The translations under genes and the position numbers were made by a program. Under the pieces are notes generated by a model. It worked only from the letters and a program-made list of their open reading frames with translations. It was not told where the DNA came from and did not search any database. From positions 775,514-839,513 of the forward strand of contig NW_017566992.1 in assembly GCF_001661265.1 (NCBI RefSeq): DNA of 64,000 nt, in the 5' to 3' direction. This document shows positions 38,998 through 49,568 of the stretch, in pieces (positions within the stretch are counted from its first letter, which is position 1; every line of letters begins with the position of its first letter). This DNA is from Saitoella complicata NRRL Y-17804 (lineage: Eukaryota > Ascomycota > Saitoellomycetes > Saitoellales > Saitoellaceae).

Positions 38998-41900
38998 ATG
39001 AACCAAGAAACGCGCGGAAGTCGACCTCGAAGTCATAGTCCAGCAACCTCGGAAGTTCCGCCGTCGGACGATGAGTTTGAGGGGGAGGAGTGGTGGTTCG
39101 AGGGTGACGCGGTGACACCGAGGGCTAGTGGGCCGAAGGAGGGAGGTGAAGGCCTTTCTGGCAAATTGGATGCGTCATCTCCGCTGGATTCGGTTGTTCA
39201 TGGTAAGGAGGAGGTGCGCGGGCTGGCAGGAGTGGGCGAGGGGGGAACGGTGTTGCGTTCGACGAATCTTACGGCCACCCCGCAACCTGCTGTGGAGGAA
39301 GACGAAGTTATGGAAGACGTTTCTATGGTCAATGAGCCTCTGTCACAACCTGTAACGCAAGCCCCGCCTTCTGATTCAACTCGAGACATCTTCGATCCAC
39401 CGTCCTCGCCGCCTCTTGTGATCGAAGCGTTTGACGATGATTTGCGTGAGGACAAAGCAGTGGAAGAGCGTGGAGAGACTGAACTGTTTTCGTCGCAGAG
39501 TATCAGGGGGCCTGAGGAGGACAGAGAGACTACACAGACACTCGAGAATCCTCATCCTGCGCCTGGCAGTGCGACATCGACGCCTTCATCTAGCCTGCCA
39601 CAGATCGTGCTTCCACCGCCAATCGTGATCGATACTGCGCAAACGATGTCACCCTCGTTGACGCCGGCGACAGTCGTGGCACCTCCACCCGTCCCAACAG
39701 ACCCGACACCACCTCGCCGAACATTCCGTGCTCGAAAACCTGAACAGCTACACCCTTACATGGTTGAGCTAGCCCGCCATCGACAAGAATTCCGTCAACG
39801 CGGTCTAAAGCCGGTTCGAGTTGCAGGTTTACCAGCGCCTGAGGCCGATTCGCAGTTCACTGTCCCAGCGGAGGATGTTGAAGATGTGGTGATGGAAGAA
39901 CTTCTGGAAGAGGATGACTCACAGTATGTTGAACGAGATCGGGTGCGGCGGGAACGTGTGGAACGTATGCAACGGGCTACGGGGTCAAAGTCACCACGGG
40001 GAGAGGACGACGAGGAAGATTTGCCGTCGCCGGCGAATGTGTTAAAAGGTGATGCAAGGGTGCCGATGCGCACGTATAAGAGACGGAAGACAGGCGACAA
40101 TGTTCCCAAGTTCATCAAACCGACAAAATATGACAAAATCATCAATGCCGTGCATAAAGAGCTGCAACAAAATCGACAACAGCCCTCAAGGGACGGAGGT
40201 GTTACACCCGTTCGGTCGCTTCCTACTCCGCAAATGTCATCAGCAACAACCCATGTAAGCACGGCACGCCGATCACTACGCATCCTCGCATCGTCTGATA
40301 ATGAAGAGATGCAAGTCACTCCTCGGCCTCGTCGTCAATCCCGAGAAGCATCGCATATTCACATTCCGAGCTCCTCTTCTGGATCTGAATCCGAATCCGA
40401 ATCTCAGAACGATTCCACCGACAGAGAAAAAGCAGAGCGGGAGATTGAGAAGCTCAAACGGAGACTCCGTGGAGTACTGCCTCCGTCGTTCCTGAAATTG
40501 GACGAGAAGCAGAAGGAAGCGGAAGCAAAGGCTGCACGGGAGCGAAAGGCAGCAGCAGAGAGGGTGGAAAGATCTCATGGGAAGGGTGTGGCGAAGAGAA
40601 AGACTGGTACCGGCTTGGCAGGCAGGCTTCAGGCTGTATTTGGGGGTGGCGAGGACAGTGGAGATGATGACAACGTCTCTGTTACCACTGCACGTTTGGT
40701 AGTGACCGCTGCTTCTCGGTCTGCCCAAACTCCGAGAAGGGTGCTTCCGGAACCCATTGTGCTGGACGACGATGATAGTATGATGGAAGAAGACATTATT
40801 GACAATATGTGGGTGAAGCCTACACAACGTCGTTCGACGCAGTCCAGGAAGTCAGGATCTGGACCGAAACGTTCCGCACCGAAGAAACAGTTCAACAAGC
40901 TCCAAGACCATGGCTTCTCCCGCAAGTCTTCAAAGAATGAGAAGTCTCGGCATGCTAGTCATCTTTCAAGGGGCTCGAAGGATGTGACGCAAAAGAGACG
41001 AAGATCTAGAACGCCGGCGTTTAGTATCGTTGACGCCTGTGCGAGGCATATTGAGGAAACTGGGCGGTCACCCCCTCCCTTTATGAAGATCGCCAAGCGT
41101 GTCGCAGCGAAGCGCAAGGATCAAGGCCGGACTACACTAAGAGGCAAGCAGTTTCGATTTACCGATGGGGACGAACAGGAGTCAGTCCTTCACGTCCTGC
41201 GACAGTGGAAGGAAGGACGTTTGAGCCGTCCTGACTGGCAGGACGCCAATGCAACTGGGACTCTTTCGCGACCTGAGGTTGCTAAATCCGTCATGGAGAA
41301 TGATCTTGTCCAGCGCCGTCAAGTTGTAGTCCCTGCGCGGGCTCGGCAGGCGCAGTTGCCCTTCCACCCACTGGACGACGGCATCGACTCGGATCAAATG
41401 GAAGCGCATGCAACGGTGGTAGACGTCGGTATCAATCGACAGGAGCCTGGCGTCCGACGTCCTTCACCCATACCTCAACCCCGCTTGCAGAAGAGCATGC
41501 AACCTGCTCAATTGGAACACGAATCTGGTGAATATGCCATTAGACCTCGCAAATTTACCCAACACCATCCTCGACCCCAAGCAAGGCTCAACAATATTGA
41601 GAAGGTCAGTAAGTGGCTTGCCACTGCATCGCCAGCCGGACCTCCTGATGCCATGGGACCTCCAGCGCCGCCTTTTGTTGCGGGACATCCCGCTATGTCG
41701 ACTCAAGCCACTCTTCCAGACCATGCTATTGCTCGAGCTGCTGCTGTCGTTGTCGTTGCACCTATACCAAAGCGTCGAGTAAGGAAGAAAGTTCAGGCGG
41801 AGCGCCGCGACATTCATCAGTTCGACGGCATGAGGTTACCTAAACCTGACCGCGGATCGACTCGTTTCGAGCCTTCTGTCCCAGTCATAGCTCAAGACCC

Positions 41901-44900
41901 TGCCACAGCTATATCTGTGCGTCAACTAGCTTTAAACGATTACTGGTTCACCAACCAGACCTTCTCGATTACCTTTGACGTTCTTCCGGTCAAAGTTGGT
42001 ACACGCCTTGATCCCACCTCCTTCGTTGGTAGTGGCGAGCTTCACGAGGCGCTGACCGCTCACTGTAAGCCAAATGATCGGTCACTATCAGCAGGACATG
42101 TCACGTTTGGCGACGAGGTATACGACATGTATGACTCTACAGCTTCCGTTGCTGCCCGGTTCGAAATCGGATTCAGGTTCCTTGTCGACTCGTTGCTTGA
42201 GTCCCGTTCTGAGTTGGCAACCGAAGCCGAACCCTTCCTGCGTTTCGTGGCCAAATATATCGGCACACGCCTATCTATGGCTCGTTCTGAAGAGGTAGCC
42301 ACCTTTGGCCAGGCCCTCCTTCGCTCAGTTGAGTCAGCTTTGGACCGTATCCTCACATCGGTATTCGCAGATAGAGTCGATTATCAACTCTCTGCACACC
42401 GTACTGGTTTACAATTTCTCCAATTCTGCCTGGTATGGAGTTACCAGCTTTCAAGGTTGTCTTCTCACGATAGTGATTGTCCCATTTCGCTTGGTGCGGA
42501 GAGAGCGCTTGACCGCTTTGGCCGGCACCTCCTTCAGCTGCTTCTTACATCAGGCATGAATGAAGTCCAGAACATATTACGCAGGCTCCGTTCCTCTAAT
42601 GCCACATCTGTTGCTGGAGATACCTTGCCCCTACAGCTATGGCTAACTGTGATTCATGTGTTTGATGACTGTCAGACCTTTGCTCGCGGTACCTTGCCAG
42701 CTTTTTGGGACCTACTTAATGACATACTGCATGTCGAGACCAAGGTTGAAGCTGCTGCTGGGAACGAGTGGCGCTTACGTGAACGTGCTTGGTTCACCAT
42801 TGCCAACATATGCCCTCTGTACCAGTTCAGCGATCTCGGCGTAACAGGCCCACCACCTGGCACGTCCAATTGGTCTTATCTGGTAAGCTTGTTAAACGAC
42901 TTCTTCGGCAAGGGGGATCTGTCTCTAAAAGCGGCTGCGCTTGAGCCCTATTACCGTGCTCTCATCGGTCGTTGTCATACACTAGTCAGGCAATGGAATT
43001 GGAAAACGAGCAAGGATGTGCTCGTGCTATTCTACAACTTCTTCAGTGCGCGAGGTTTTGCTGGCGTTGATGAACACGACCTACATGACTTCCCCATGTT
43101 CCTCCAGAGGCTTGACGTGAACCCAAGCGTGGAGATTGATGCCTCTGACACGAGCTTTCATATCTTCCTCAAGGTAGTTGTTCTAGCGTTCCGTCAGCTT
43201 CAGGCTATCGAGACTCCGCAAGCGAAAAAAGCGCTTCGACTCCTGGCGTCGCGTCTTACTCCGTTGGGTGATCGGCGACAGCAGTACGCTAGTGACAAGG
43301 AGTTCTCCATTGCGGACTTCATCTCATTGGAGAACCACTATGCTCTTCTCATCACATTATACTATGCGACCCCAGAAGAAGTCCGTCCTCCTATCGAAAG
43401 CATGCAGGATCTGGTCATCATTGAGAACGCTCATTGCAAAGCTCGTCTCGTGAGCGTGAAGGCATGGTCGCATGTGGTGCGTCTTCGAATTGCGCGTGGG
43501 GAGGATCTGACTGAGAGTATGGGCTGGTTGGAGTTGATTTTGCGTAAAACTGCTGAAGAGTATCGGAACATCAAGCGAGACACGCGGCTGGTTGCAGAGG
43601 GTGTTGCTGCCTGGGAGGCCTCTACCCGCGATCGAGTCGTTCGGTTCAATCTGACGCAGTTGGAGAATGTTATGATCGTTGCTTTGAAATGTGTCAGAGG
43701 TCTTGTGTCGACGTTCTGTGAGTCAAAGCCGGAAGTCATGCCGTGCCTTCTTATTAAGCCGACGACTTCGGATATCTTTGCATCGTCGTTCTCGCAACCG
43801 GATGCAGTGGTTCTGCAGGCGCTGGGTCTTCTGCGGGATGTGCTGCAGTGCTCAGCTTCGACCGCTTCACTATCTGCCGCCGTTCAGGCTCCGCTACCGG
43901 AAGAAGACAGCCAGGATTATGGAGATGTTTCTTTTCTTGAGGAGTTTGCTGCGGTTGAAGCAGGAGTGGTCCCGTCTGAAGCTTCTGCACTGCTGAAGCA
44001 AGTCAACGAGGTTTGGTCACCACAGCTTTTCCAGATGTTGTCGAACTATTTCGGTGCCGATAACGAGGTATCTGATAATGCTATCCATGACACAGTCAAG
44101 ACGTGGCTATACTGCGCGCGGCTTCTTGTACAACACAATTTGCGTACTTGGGTAAGCTATCTTGAAGGAGGTGCAGAGGCGTGGCCTCGTCTGGGGGATG
44201 TTCCAAGGAAACGCGCTGTCAGCAATATCTTCTTTTCGACCGTCCTGGAGTGTGTACCTGAGATTTATCATGAGCATCGGATGATTTTCCTGAGCTTCTG
44301 GATTTCGAGCATAGTCGAGCCAGGGCTGGCAGTTGATCAACATGTCTTTACGAGTACACTTCTCAGCATAGACACGTCTGGTGACCTTGTCAGCAACCCT
44401 CCTTTTGTTCGGCAGCTTGACGGGTCGTACTCCATCTCTGCGGAGGAGTTGCGCTCTGCCCGGGGTGCTCTTCTGTCGAGCATTCTAGAGAGCATGGGTA
44501 AGACCGACAAGGAAGAGATGAAGTCTATGTACACCGCTCTTCTCGCCACTCTCTTCCGCGCTCTCCGTGAGCACTATGCTCAGTTGACCGTAGCTAAATC
44601 TTCAGGCGACCTTACAGAGTATATCGCATTGGTGCAACAAGTCGTTGGAAACGTGCTCCAGTTTTGCAGTACTTTTGTGACCGAACGCTGCTTACCTGAT
44701 CTTGTCTGGTTCCTCAACGCGGAGCACTTCCCGCAGCCACCCGAACATGCTGCATACGATATCCAGCGCCTTCGTGTCTATGCCGGACAGGATATCACAA
44801 AGGGTTTCGTGCAGGACGTCATTCATGACAAGATCAAGACGCGGTGCGAGGATGTGCTTGTGGCATGTGAATCGGACAAGCCATTCATCATTTTCCTTGC

Positions 44901-45855
44901 GGCTCTTTTGAAGGAGGACGAGGTTCGGGATGTTCAACTAGAGTATCTTCGGAGCCTTGTGGTGAGGGCCATCATATGCCCCTACCTGCGTCCGGAGGCC
45001 GTGGTGTATATTCCTCCTATGCTTGGAGCTTTACGCGAGGTCTATACCGGTGTTCTTCAGTCTCTGCACCCTAGCAAGTCGCCCGACTACCTGCGCGAGG
45101 TCCTGGTCGACATAGCAGACATTTTGTACCACATACAACCCTGGACGTCTGCAATCTTGCGAAGGGAGAATATGACTGTTGAAGGTGCTGTGTCAAAAGA
45201 GATTCTGCTACGTATCGCTCGCACGTACGATCTATTGGAGGTGGTATTACGCATTGTGCATTGGTGTTCATACCACCCGGCATGTGCTGAAATAATATCC
45301 ATCATACGCGATCATGTGGATGGATACTTTCATGCAGCATGGTTGGTTCTTAACTGGTGGGTTAAGGATGACGCGATGGAGCTACATGGCTTTAAACCCC
45401 TGTCATCAGAATGGACCTCGATACCGGTTTCGTCGGATCATGTTATCAGGAGCGCGTATTCACGGTTTTGGAGATCTGTGAACGACAACGCTCGAGATTG
45501 GAAAGAAGACCCTTTATCCACGGGGATCTGGCGTTCTTCTTCCTCTGGTCGGGGAAGCAGGACGATATCTCTTCCACCGCGTGAGTTCCAGCAGGAAGCC
45601 TCCATCAACGGTGCATTGTTTGAGAGCGTGACGGCGTTCTTGGTCACCCTCAGCCATTGCCCCTTGAAAGGTTTGTGTACGGATAGATATTTCAGGCAAA
45701 TCTGTTTCATATGGAGGGAACACACGGATCGGTTCAGTGAGAGGACGAGGGTGGTTATGATGGAACTGTTTGGAAGGATGGGAGAGGATGGCATGCCGTG
45801 GCGAGCGATGTTTGGGTTGGAAGAAGAGCATGACGTTGCGAGCATTTGCATTTGA
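38998..45855 (+). CDS. Mms22/Mus7 family DNA repair protein
   Basis: A 2285-residue protein in a single exon, of the Mus7/MMS22 family. In yeasts this is the substrate adaptor of the Rtt101-Mms1 cullin ligase and is needed for recovery of replication forks after alkylation damage. Residues 1-700 are disordered, acidic and Ser/Pro-rich. They include RTFRARKPEQLHPYMVELARH, a segment typical of family N-termini, a basic patch and KRRLRGVLPPSFLKL. Residues about 970-2285 form the long helical conserved region (LNDYWFTNQTFSITFDVLPVK, HEALTAHCKPNDRSLSAG, ending MPWRAMFGLEEEHD). The start is the first ATG and lies directly after an in-frame run without alternatives. Intronless at this size is notable but not unusual for fungi. 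Confidence 0.9.
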   Translation: MNQETRGSRPRSHSPATSEVPPSDDEFEGEEWWFEGDAVTPRASGPKEGGEGLSGKLDASSPLDSVVHGKEEVRGLAGVGEGGTVLRSTNLTATPQPAVEEDEVMEDVSMVNEPLSQPVTQAPPSDSTRDIFDPPSSPPLVIEAFDDDLREDKAVEERGETELFSSQSIRGPEEDRETTQTLENPHPAPGSATSTPSSSLPQIVLPPPIVIDTAQTMSPSLTPATVVAPPPVPTDPTPPRRTFRARKPEQLHPYMVELARHRQEFRQRGLKPVRVAGLPAPEADSQFTVPAEDVEDVVMEELLEEDDSQYVERDRVRRERVERMQRATGSKSPRGEDDEEDLPSPANVLKGDARVPMRTYKRRKTGDNVPKFIKPTKYDKIINAVHKELQQNRQQPSRDGGVTPVRSLPTPQMSSATTHVSTARRSLRILASSDNEEMQVTPRPRRQSREASHIHIPSSSSGSESESESQNDSTDREKAEREIEKLKRRLRGVLPPSFLKLDEKQKEAEAKAARERKAAAERVERSHGKGVAKRKTGTGLAGRLQAVFGGGEDSGDDDNVSVTTARLVVTAASRSAQTPRRVLPEPIVLDDDDSMMEEDIIDNMWVKPTQRRSTQSRKSGSGPKRSAPKKQFNKLQDHGFSRKSSKNEKSRHASHLSRGSKDVTQKRRRSRTPAFSIVDACARHIEETGRSPPPFMKIAKRVAAKRKDQGRTTLRGKQFRFTDGDEQESVLHVLRQWKEGRLSRPDWQDANATGTLSRPEVAKSVMENDLVQRRQVVVPARARQAQLPFHPLDDGIDSDQMEAHATVVDVGINRQEPGVRRPSPIPQPRLQKSMQPAQLEHESGEYAIRPRKFTQHHPRPQARLNNIEKVSKWLATASPAGPPDAMGPPAPPFVAGHPAMSTQATLPDHAIARAAAVVVVAPIPKRRVRKKVQAERRDIHQFDGMRLPKPDRGSTRFEPSVPVIAQDPATAISVRQLALNDYWFTNQTFSITFDVLPVKVGTRLDPTSFVGSGELHEALTAHCKPNDRSLSAGHVTFGDEVYDMYDSTASVAARFEIGFRFLVDSLLESRSELATEAEPFLRFVAKYIGTRLSMARSEEVATFGQALLRSVESALDRILTSVFADRVDYQLSAHRTGLQFLQFCLVWSYQLSRLSSHDSDCPISLGAERALDRFGRHLLQLLLTSGMNEVQNILRRLRSSNATSVAGDTLPLQLWLTVIHVFDDCQTFARGTLPAFWDLLNDILHVETKVEAAAGNEWRLRERAWFTIANICPLYQFSDLGVTGPPPGTSNWSYLVSLLNDFFGKGDLSLKAAALEPYYRALIGRCHTLVRQWNWKTSKDVLVLFYNFFSARGFAGVDEHDLHDFPMFLQRLDVNPSVEIDASDTSFHIFLKVVVLAFRQLQAIETPQAKKALRLLASRLTPLGDRRQQYASDKEFSIADFISLENHYALLITLYYATPEEVRPPIESMQDLVIIENAHCKARLVSVKAWSHVVRLRIARGEDLTESMGWLELILRKTAEEYRNIKRDTRLVAEGVAAWEASTRDRVVRFNLTQLENVMIVALKCVRGLVSTFCESKPEVMPCLLIKPTTSDIFASSFSQPDAVVLQALGLLRDVLQCSASTASLSAAVQAPLPEEDSQDYGDVSFLEEFAAVEAGVVPSEASALLKQVNEVWSPQLFQMLSNYFGADNEVSDNAIHDTVKTWLYCARLLVQHNLRTWVSYLEGGAEAWPRLGDVPRKRAVSNIFFSTVLECVPEIYHEHRMIFLSFWISSIVEPGLAVDQHVFTSTLLSIDTSGDLVSNPPFVRQLDGSYSISAEELRSARGALLSSILESMGKTDKEEMKSMYTALLATLFRALREHYAQLTVAKSSGDLTEYIALVQQVVGNVLQFCSTFVTERCLPDLVWFLNAEHFPQPPEHAAYDIQRLRVYAGQDITKGFVQDVIHDKIKTRCEDVLVACESDKPFIIFLAALLKEDEVRDVQLEYLRSLVVRAIICPYLRPEAVVYIPPMLGALREVYTGVLQSLHPSKSPDYLREVLVDIADILYHIQPWTSAILRRENMTVEGAVSKEILLRIARTYDLLEVVLRIVHWCSYHPACAEIISIIRDHVDGYFHAAWLVLNWWVKDDAMELHGFKPLSSEWTSIPVSSDHVIRSAYSRFWRSVNDNARDWKEDPLSTGIWRSSSSGRGSRTISLPPREFQQEASINGALFESVTAFLVTLSHCPLKGLCTDRYFRQICFIWREHTDRFSERTRVVMMELFGRMGEDGMPWRAMFGLEEEHDVASICI

Positions 45856-46356
45856 ATGATATTACAGGCGTTTTTGGGATCGTTAAGGTTTGCTTTGGCG
45901 TTACAAATGGGTGGATACCAGGTGCATTGCGTGTGTAGCAGATACTTTCGGATACAAGTGCAAAGAGAACGAGAAGTTTCAGTGAGTAATATAGGTCTGG
46001 AACCCTCAGAAAAGGTCAAATTCTAACAAAGTCTGCGCTCGAGCTCAGCCCTCATCGATCGATCATGGAAGAACCGGAGTTGTCCCCATACTGCGATGCG
46101 TCAATAAGGCATTGAACCCCCAAATTAACTTTAGCGAACTGAAGACCAACCATTGATCCCATCAGATAAATACCGAGAAATAGAGTGCGGCGTACGGAAC
46201 CTATGTCGCTGCTCTAAGTGTGCTCGGTGGTGCGGATCCGTGCGTCGACGTCGTCCCTGGCGCGACGCTCGGCTACACCTCCAATATAATATCTCGAAAA
46301 TCCAGATTGCAAACGAAGACGGATCAGACCAGTCGCCTCAAGTGATCCAAACCGTC
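45856..46356. other. Intergenic region
   Basis: No gene seen. It holds the 3' end of the Mms22 gene and the leader of the Vip1 gene; the Vip1 frame stays open upstream but lacks family similarity there. Confidence 0.5.
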
Positions 46357-49300
46357 ATGTCAACCGCTGCCTCATCCCAGCCTTCCACTACCAACCCCAC
46401 TCCCTCTCCCTCCCGCACCCCGACGCCCGGAGCAACCTTCGCCTCATCCCGTATCTCCACGACTTCATCCCAGAGCTCTACACCAGGCAATCGGAAATGG
46501 ATAATTGGTGTTTGTGCGATGGATGCAAAGGCTCGCAGTAAGCCTTGCAGGAATATCCTGAATAGGGTGATGCAGCCTCAGGAGGGCGAGACCGAGAGTA
46601 TGTTTGAGACTGTGGTATTTGGTGATAAGGTTATTCTTGATGAAGGTATGCACGTTCTTCCGGGTTACATAAGGTTGTGGCTGATCTAATGCCGACACAG
46701 ATGTTGAGAACTGGCCTGGCTGCGATTTTCTTATCTCGTTCTTCTCCTCGGGATTCCCCTTGGAGAAAGCGATCCGGTACGTTCACCTCCGCAAGCCATT
46801 CTGCGTCAACGATCTTCCTCTTCAGCGAATTCTTTGGGACCGTCGCCTCGTACTCGCCGTCCTTGACGCCATAAAGGTACCCACGCCCTACCGTGTCGAA
46901 GCTCACCGCGACGGAGGCCCGCGCATCGAGAAATCCCTCGCCGGCAAACTTGAGCGAGTCCTGGGTTTCAAGATCGAAAAGAGGAAGGATAGTGTTGTGG
47001 AGATGATTGATGAGGATACACTTTCCGTCGATGGAAAGACGATCAAGAAGCCTTATGTGGAGAAGCCTGTGAACGGAGAGGATCACAACATTCATATCTA
47101 CTACCCTAAGGGCAAGGGTGGTGGTGGTCGTCGTCTGTTCCGGAAGATTGGGAATAAGAGTTCGGAGTTTGATCCGACGCTTGACAAACCGCGCATGGAC
47201 GGATCCTTCATCTACGAGAAGTTTATGGATGTGGATAATGCGGAAGACGTCAAGGTTTACACCGTCGGACCTACCTACTCTCATGCTGAGACGAGAAAGA
47301 GTCCGGTGGTCGATGGAATGGTCCGTCGTAACACCTACGGCAAAGAGATCCGTTTCGTCACTAACCTTACGGATGAGGAAAAAAGCATGGCTGCCCGTAT
47401 CGCTACCGCATTCGAACAGAACGTCTGTGGATTCGACTTGTTGCGTGCGGATGGCAAGTCGTACGTCATCGATGTCAATGGCTGGTCTTTCGTGAAGGAT
47501 AACAACGAATACTACGATTCAGCATCGAAAATACTGCGCGAAATGTTCCAGCTCGCGATCAAGAAGCGAAAGAACAGGATTCCGTCGATATATGAGGCTC
47601 TGAACCCCGTCCCCTCTGAGAAGAATGCATGGAGGCTCAAGAGTACCGTCATCGTTCTTCGTCATGCGGATCGCACTCCTAAGCAGAAGTTTAAGTTTTC
47701 GTTCAAGAGTCAGCCGTTCGTGAACTTGATGCGCGGACATACGGAGGAGGTCATTATCCGGAACATTGATGAGTTGAGGGCAGTGTTGGCTGCAACTGAG
47801 GAGGCTATCGCGTTGAAGAGTGAGGACATGGATAAGTTGGAGTTATTGCACAATGCGCTCGTGAAGAAGATGGACTTACCCGGTACCAAGGTTCAAATTA
47901 AGCCTGCATACAACAAGGAAGACGGGCATCTGGAGAAGTTGCAGCTTATCTTGAAGTGGGGTGGTGAGTTTACGCATTCGGCTCTTTACCAATCGAAGGA
48001 GCTTGGAGACAGTATGAGGAAGGATATGCTTCTTATGAACAAGAAGATCTTGGATGATGTCAGGGTTTATACTTCGTCGGAGAGGCGTGTCACGACTTCA
48101 GCTGAGATCTTTGCGTCTGCGTTTTTGGAGAAGGAGAAGCTTGAGGAGGGGTTCCTTACCGTTAGAAAGGATCTGTTGGATGACTCGAACGCGGCCAAGG
48201 ATATGATGGACAAGGTCAAGAAGAAGCTCAAGTCTCTTCTTCGTCTCGGTATGGATGCTGTTGGCGAGTTTGCGTGGCCCAAGGACGTGCCTGAGCCCAC
48301 TGTTGTCATGTCCCAAGTCGTCGAGCTCATGAAGTTCCACCGCGCAGTCCTTCGCCAGAACTTTGCGAGCATGAACGAAGAGCAACTCTTCAAACTCCAG
48401 AACAAGTGGTGCTGTGCCGAAGACCCCGCTCTCTTCCGCGAACGATGGGAGAAGTTGTTTGTGGAGTTTTGTGATACGGATAAGGTTGATCCTAGCAAGA
48501 TCTCTGAGTTGTACGATACGATGAAGTACGATGCCCTTCACAACCGTCCGTTCTTAGAGAACATATTTTTGCCGCAGGATGATTCCGGTTTGGGTGATTC
48601 CACAGACTCCACCACGTCCCGACAAAACTCCGAGATGGGTAATAGGTGGTACGCGAAGAAGGAGTCCGTGGACAAGGAACGCACAAACGAGAACCCGAGG
48701 TTGAAGAGGCTGAGGGAGCTCTACCGCTTGAGCAAGATCTTGTTCGACTATGTCTCACCGCAGGAGTATGGGATTACGGGTGATGAAAAGTTGGATATTG
48801 GGTTGTTGACGAGTATGCCGTTGTTGAAGCAGATCATCTGTGATTTGCAGGAGGCGAAGAAGAGCGATCATGAACAGGCGTTTGTTTACGTCACGAAAGG
48901 TACAAAGTGTGTGAGCTCTTAATTTTTGAAGAGAAACTAACATGCTCTGTACAGAATCTCATATCTGGACTCTGCTCAACATCATCTACGCCACGCTCAA
49001 CAACAACCAGATCCCGACACGTATCGCACGGAACGAGATCCCCGAACTCGACTACCTGACTCAAATCAACTTCGAGATGTACGAGCGCACCCCTGTTCAC
49101 TCCCTCGGCGACCTGAAGGAGTACTCCATGAAGATCACTCTCTCCCCCGGGGCCCACTCTCCCGACCCCCTCGACCTTCAACTCGACGCCAAGCACTGCA
49201 TCTCCTGCCAGCCAAGGAAAGCATTGACGAGACATCTGGATGTAGGACATTTGATCAAGATGTTTGAGAATACGTTCAACCGGGTCGAGTTGCCGAAGAG

Positions 49301-49370
49301 GTTCATTCCTGTGAGTTTGAGTGCGAGTATTCATGAGGATAGGGATGAGGTCGAGTACGATGTCGTATAG
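46357..49370 (+). CDS. Vip1/Asp1 diphosphoinositol pentakisphosphate kinase (PPIP5K)
   Basis: Bifunctional inositol pyrophosphate enzyme that phosphorylates IP6/5-IP7 and carries a histidine-acid-phosphatase-like domain; a regulator of phosphate sensing, morphology and microtubules in fungi. Exons 46357-46645, 46701-48899 and 48955-49370 with two 55-nt introns give 967 residues. The N-terminal kinase (RimK/ATP-grasp) has [55 protein letters not shown] and [17 protein letters not shown]. The phosphatase-like domain starts [17 protein letters not shown] and continues through [14 protein letters not shown] to [18 protein letters not shown], near its end. Ser/Thr-rich residues 1-45 are disordered. 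The length is close to S. pombe Asp1 and shorter than S. cerevisiae Vip1. Confidence 0.95.
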
Positions 49371-49483
49371 ATTACTTAGGAATCCCCATTCTGTATGATC
49401 ATTGAAGCTGCGAGCAGAGCCGGTAGAAGGGTTGCTCGACTGCCGGTACCGGTGACGCACTTTCACATGCTCGGCACCCTCCC

Positions 49484-49490
49484 TATATAA
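49484..49490 (+). promoter_or_regulatory. TATA box (TATATAA)
   Basis: CCCTATATAAACACG lies 79 bp before the ATG of the esterase gene, a good TATA match at a typical fungal distance. Confidence 0.6.
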
Positions 49491-49568
49491 ACACGAGCAT
49501 CCTACCGTCCTCCTCCTCTTCCCCATGAGGAATCCTACCATCCTTCTCTAGATTGAACAACGCCCAAG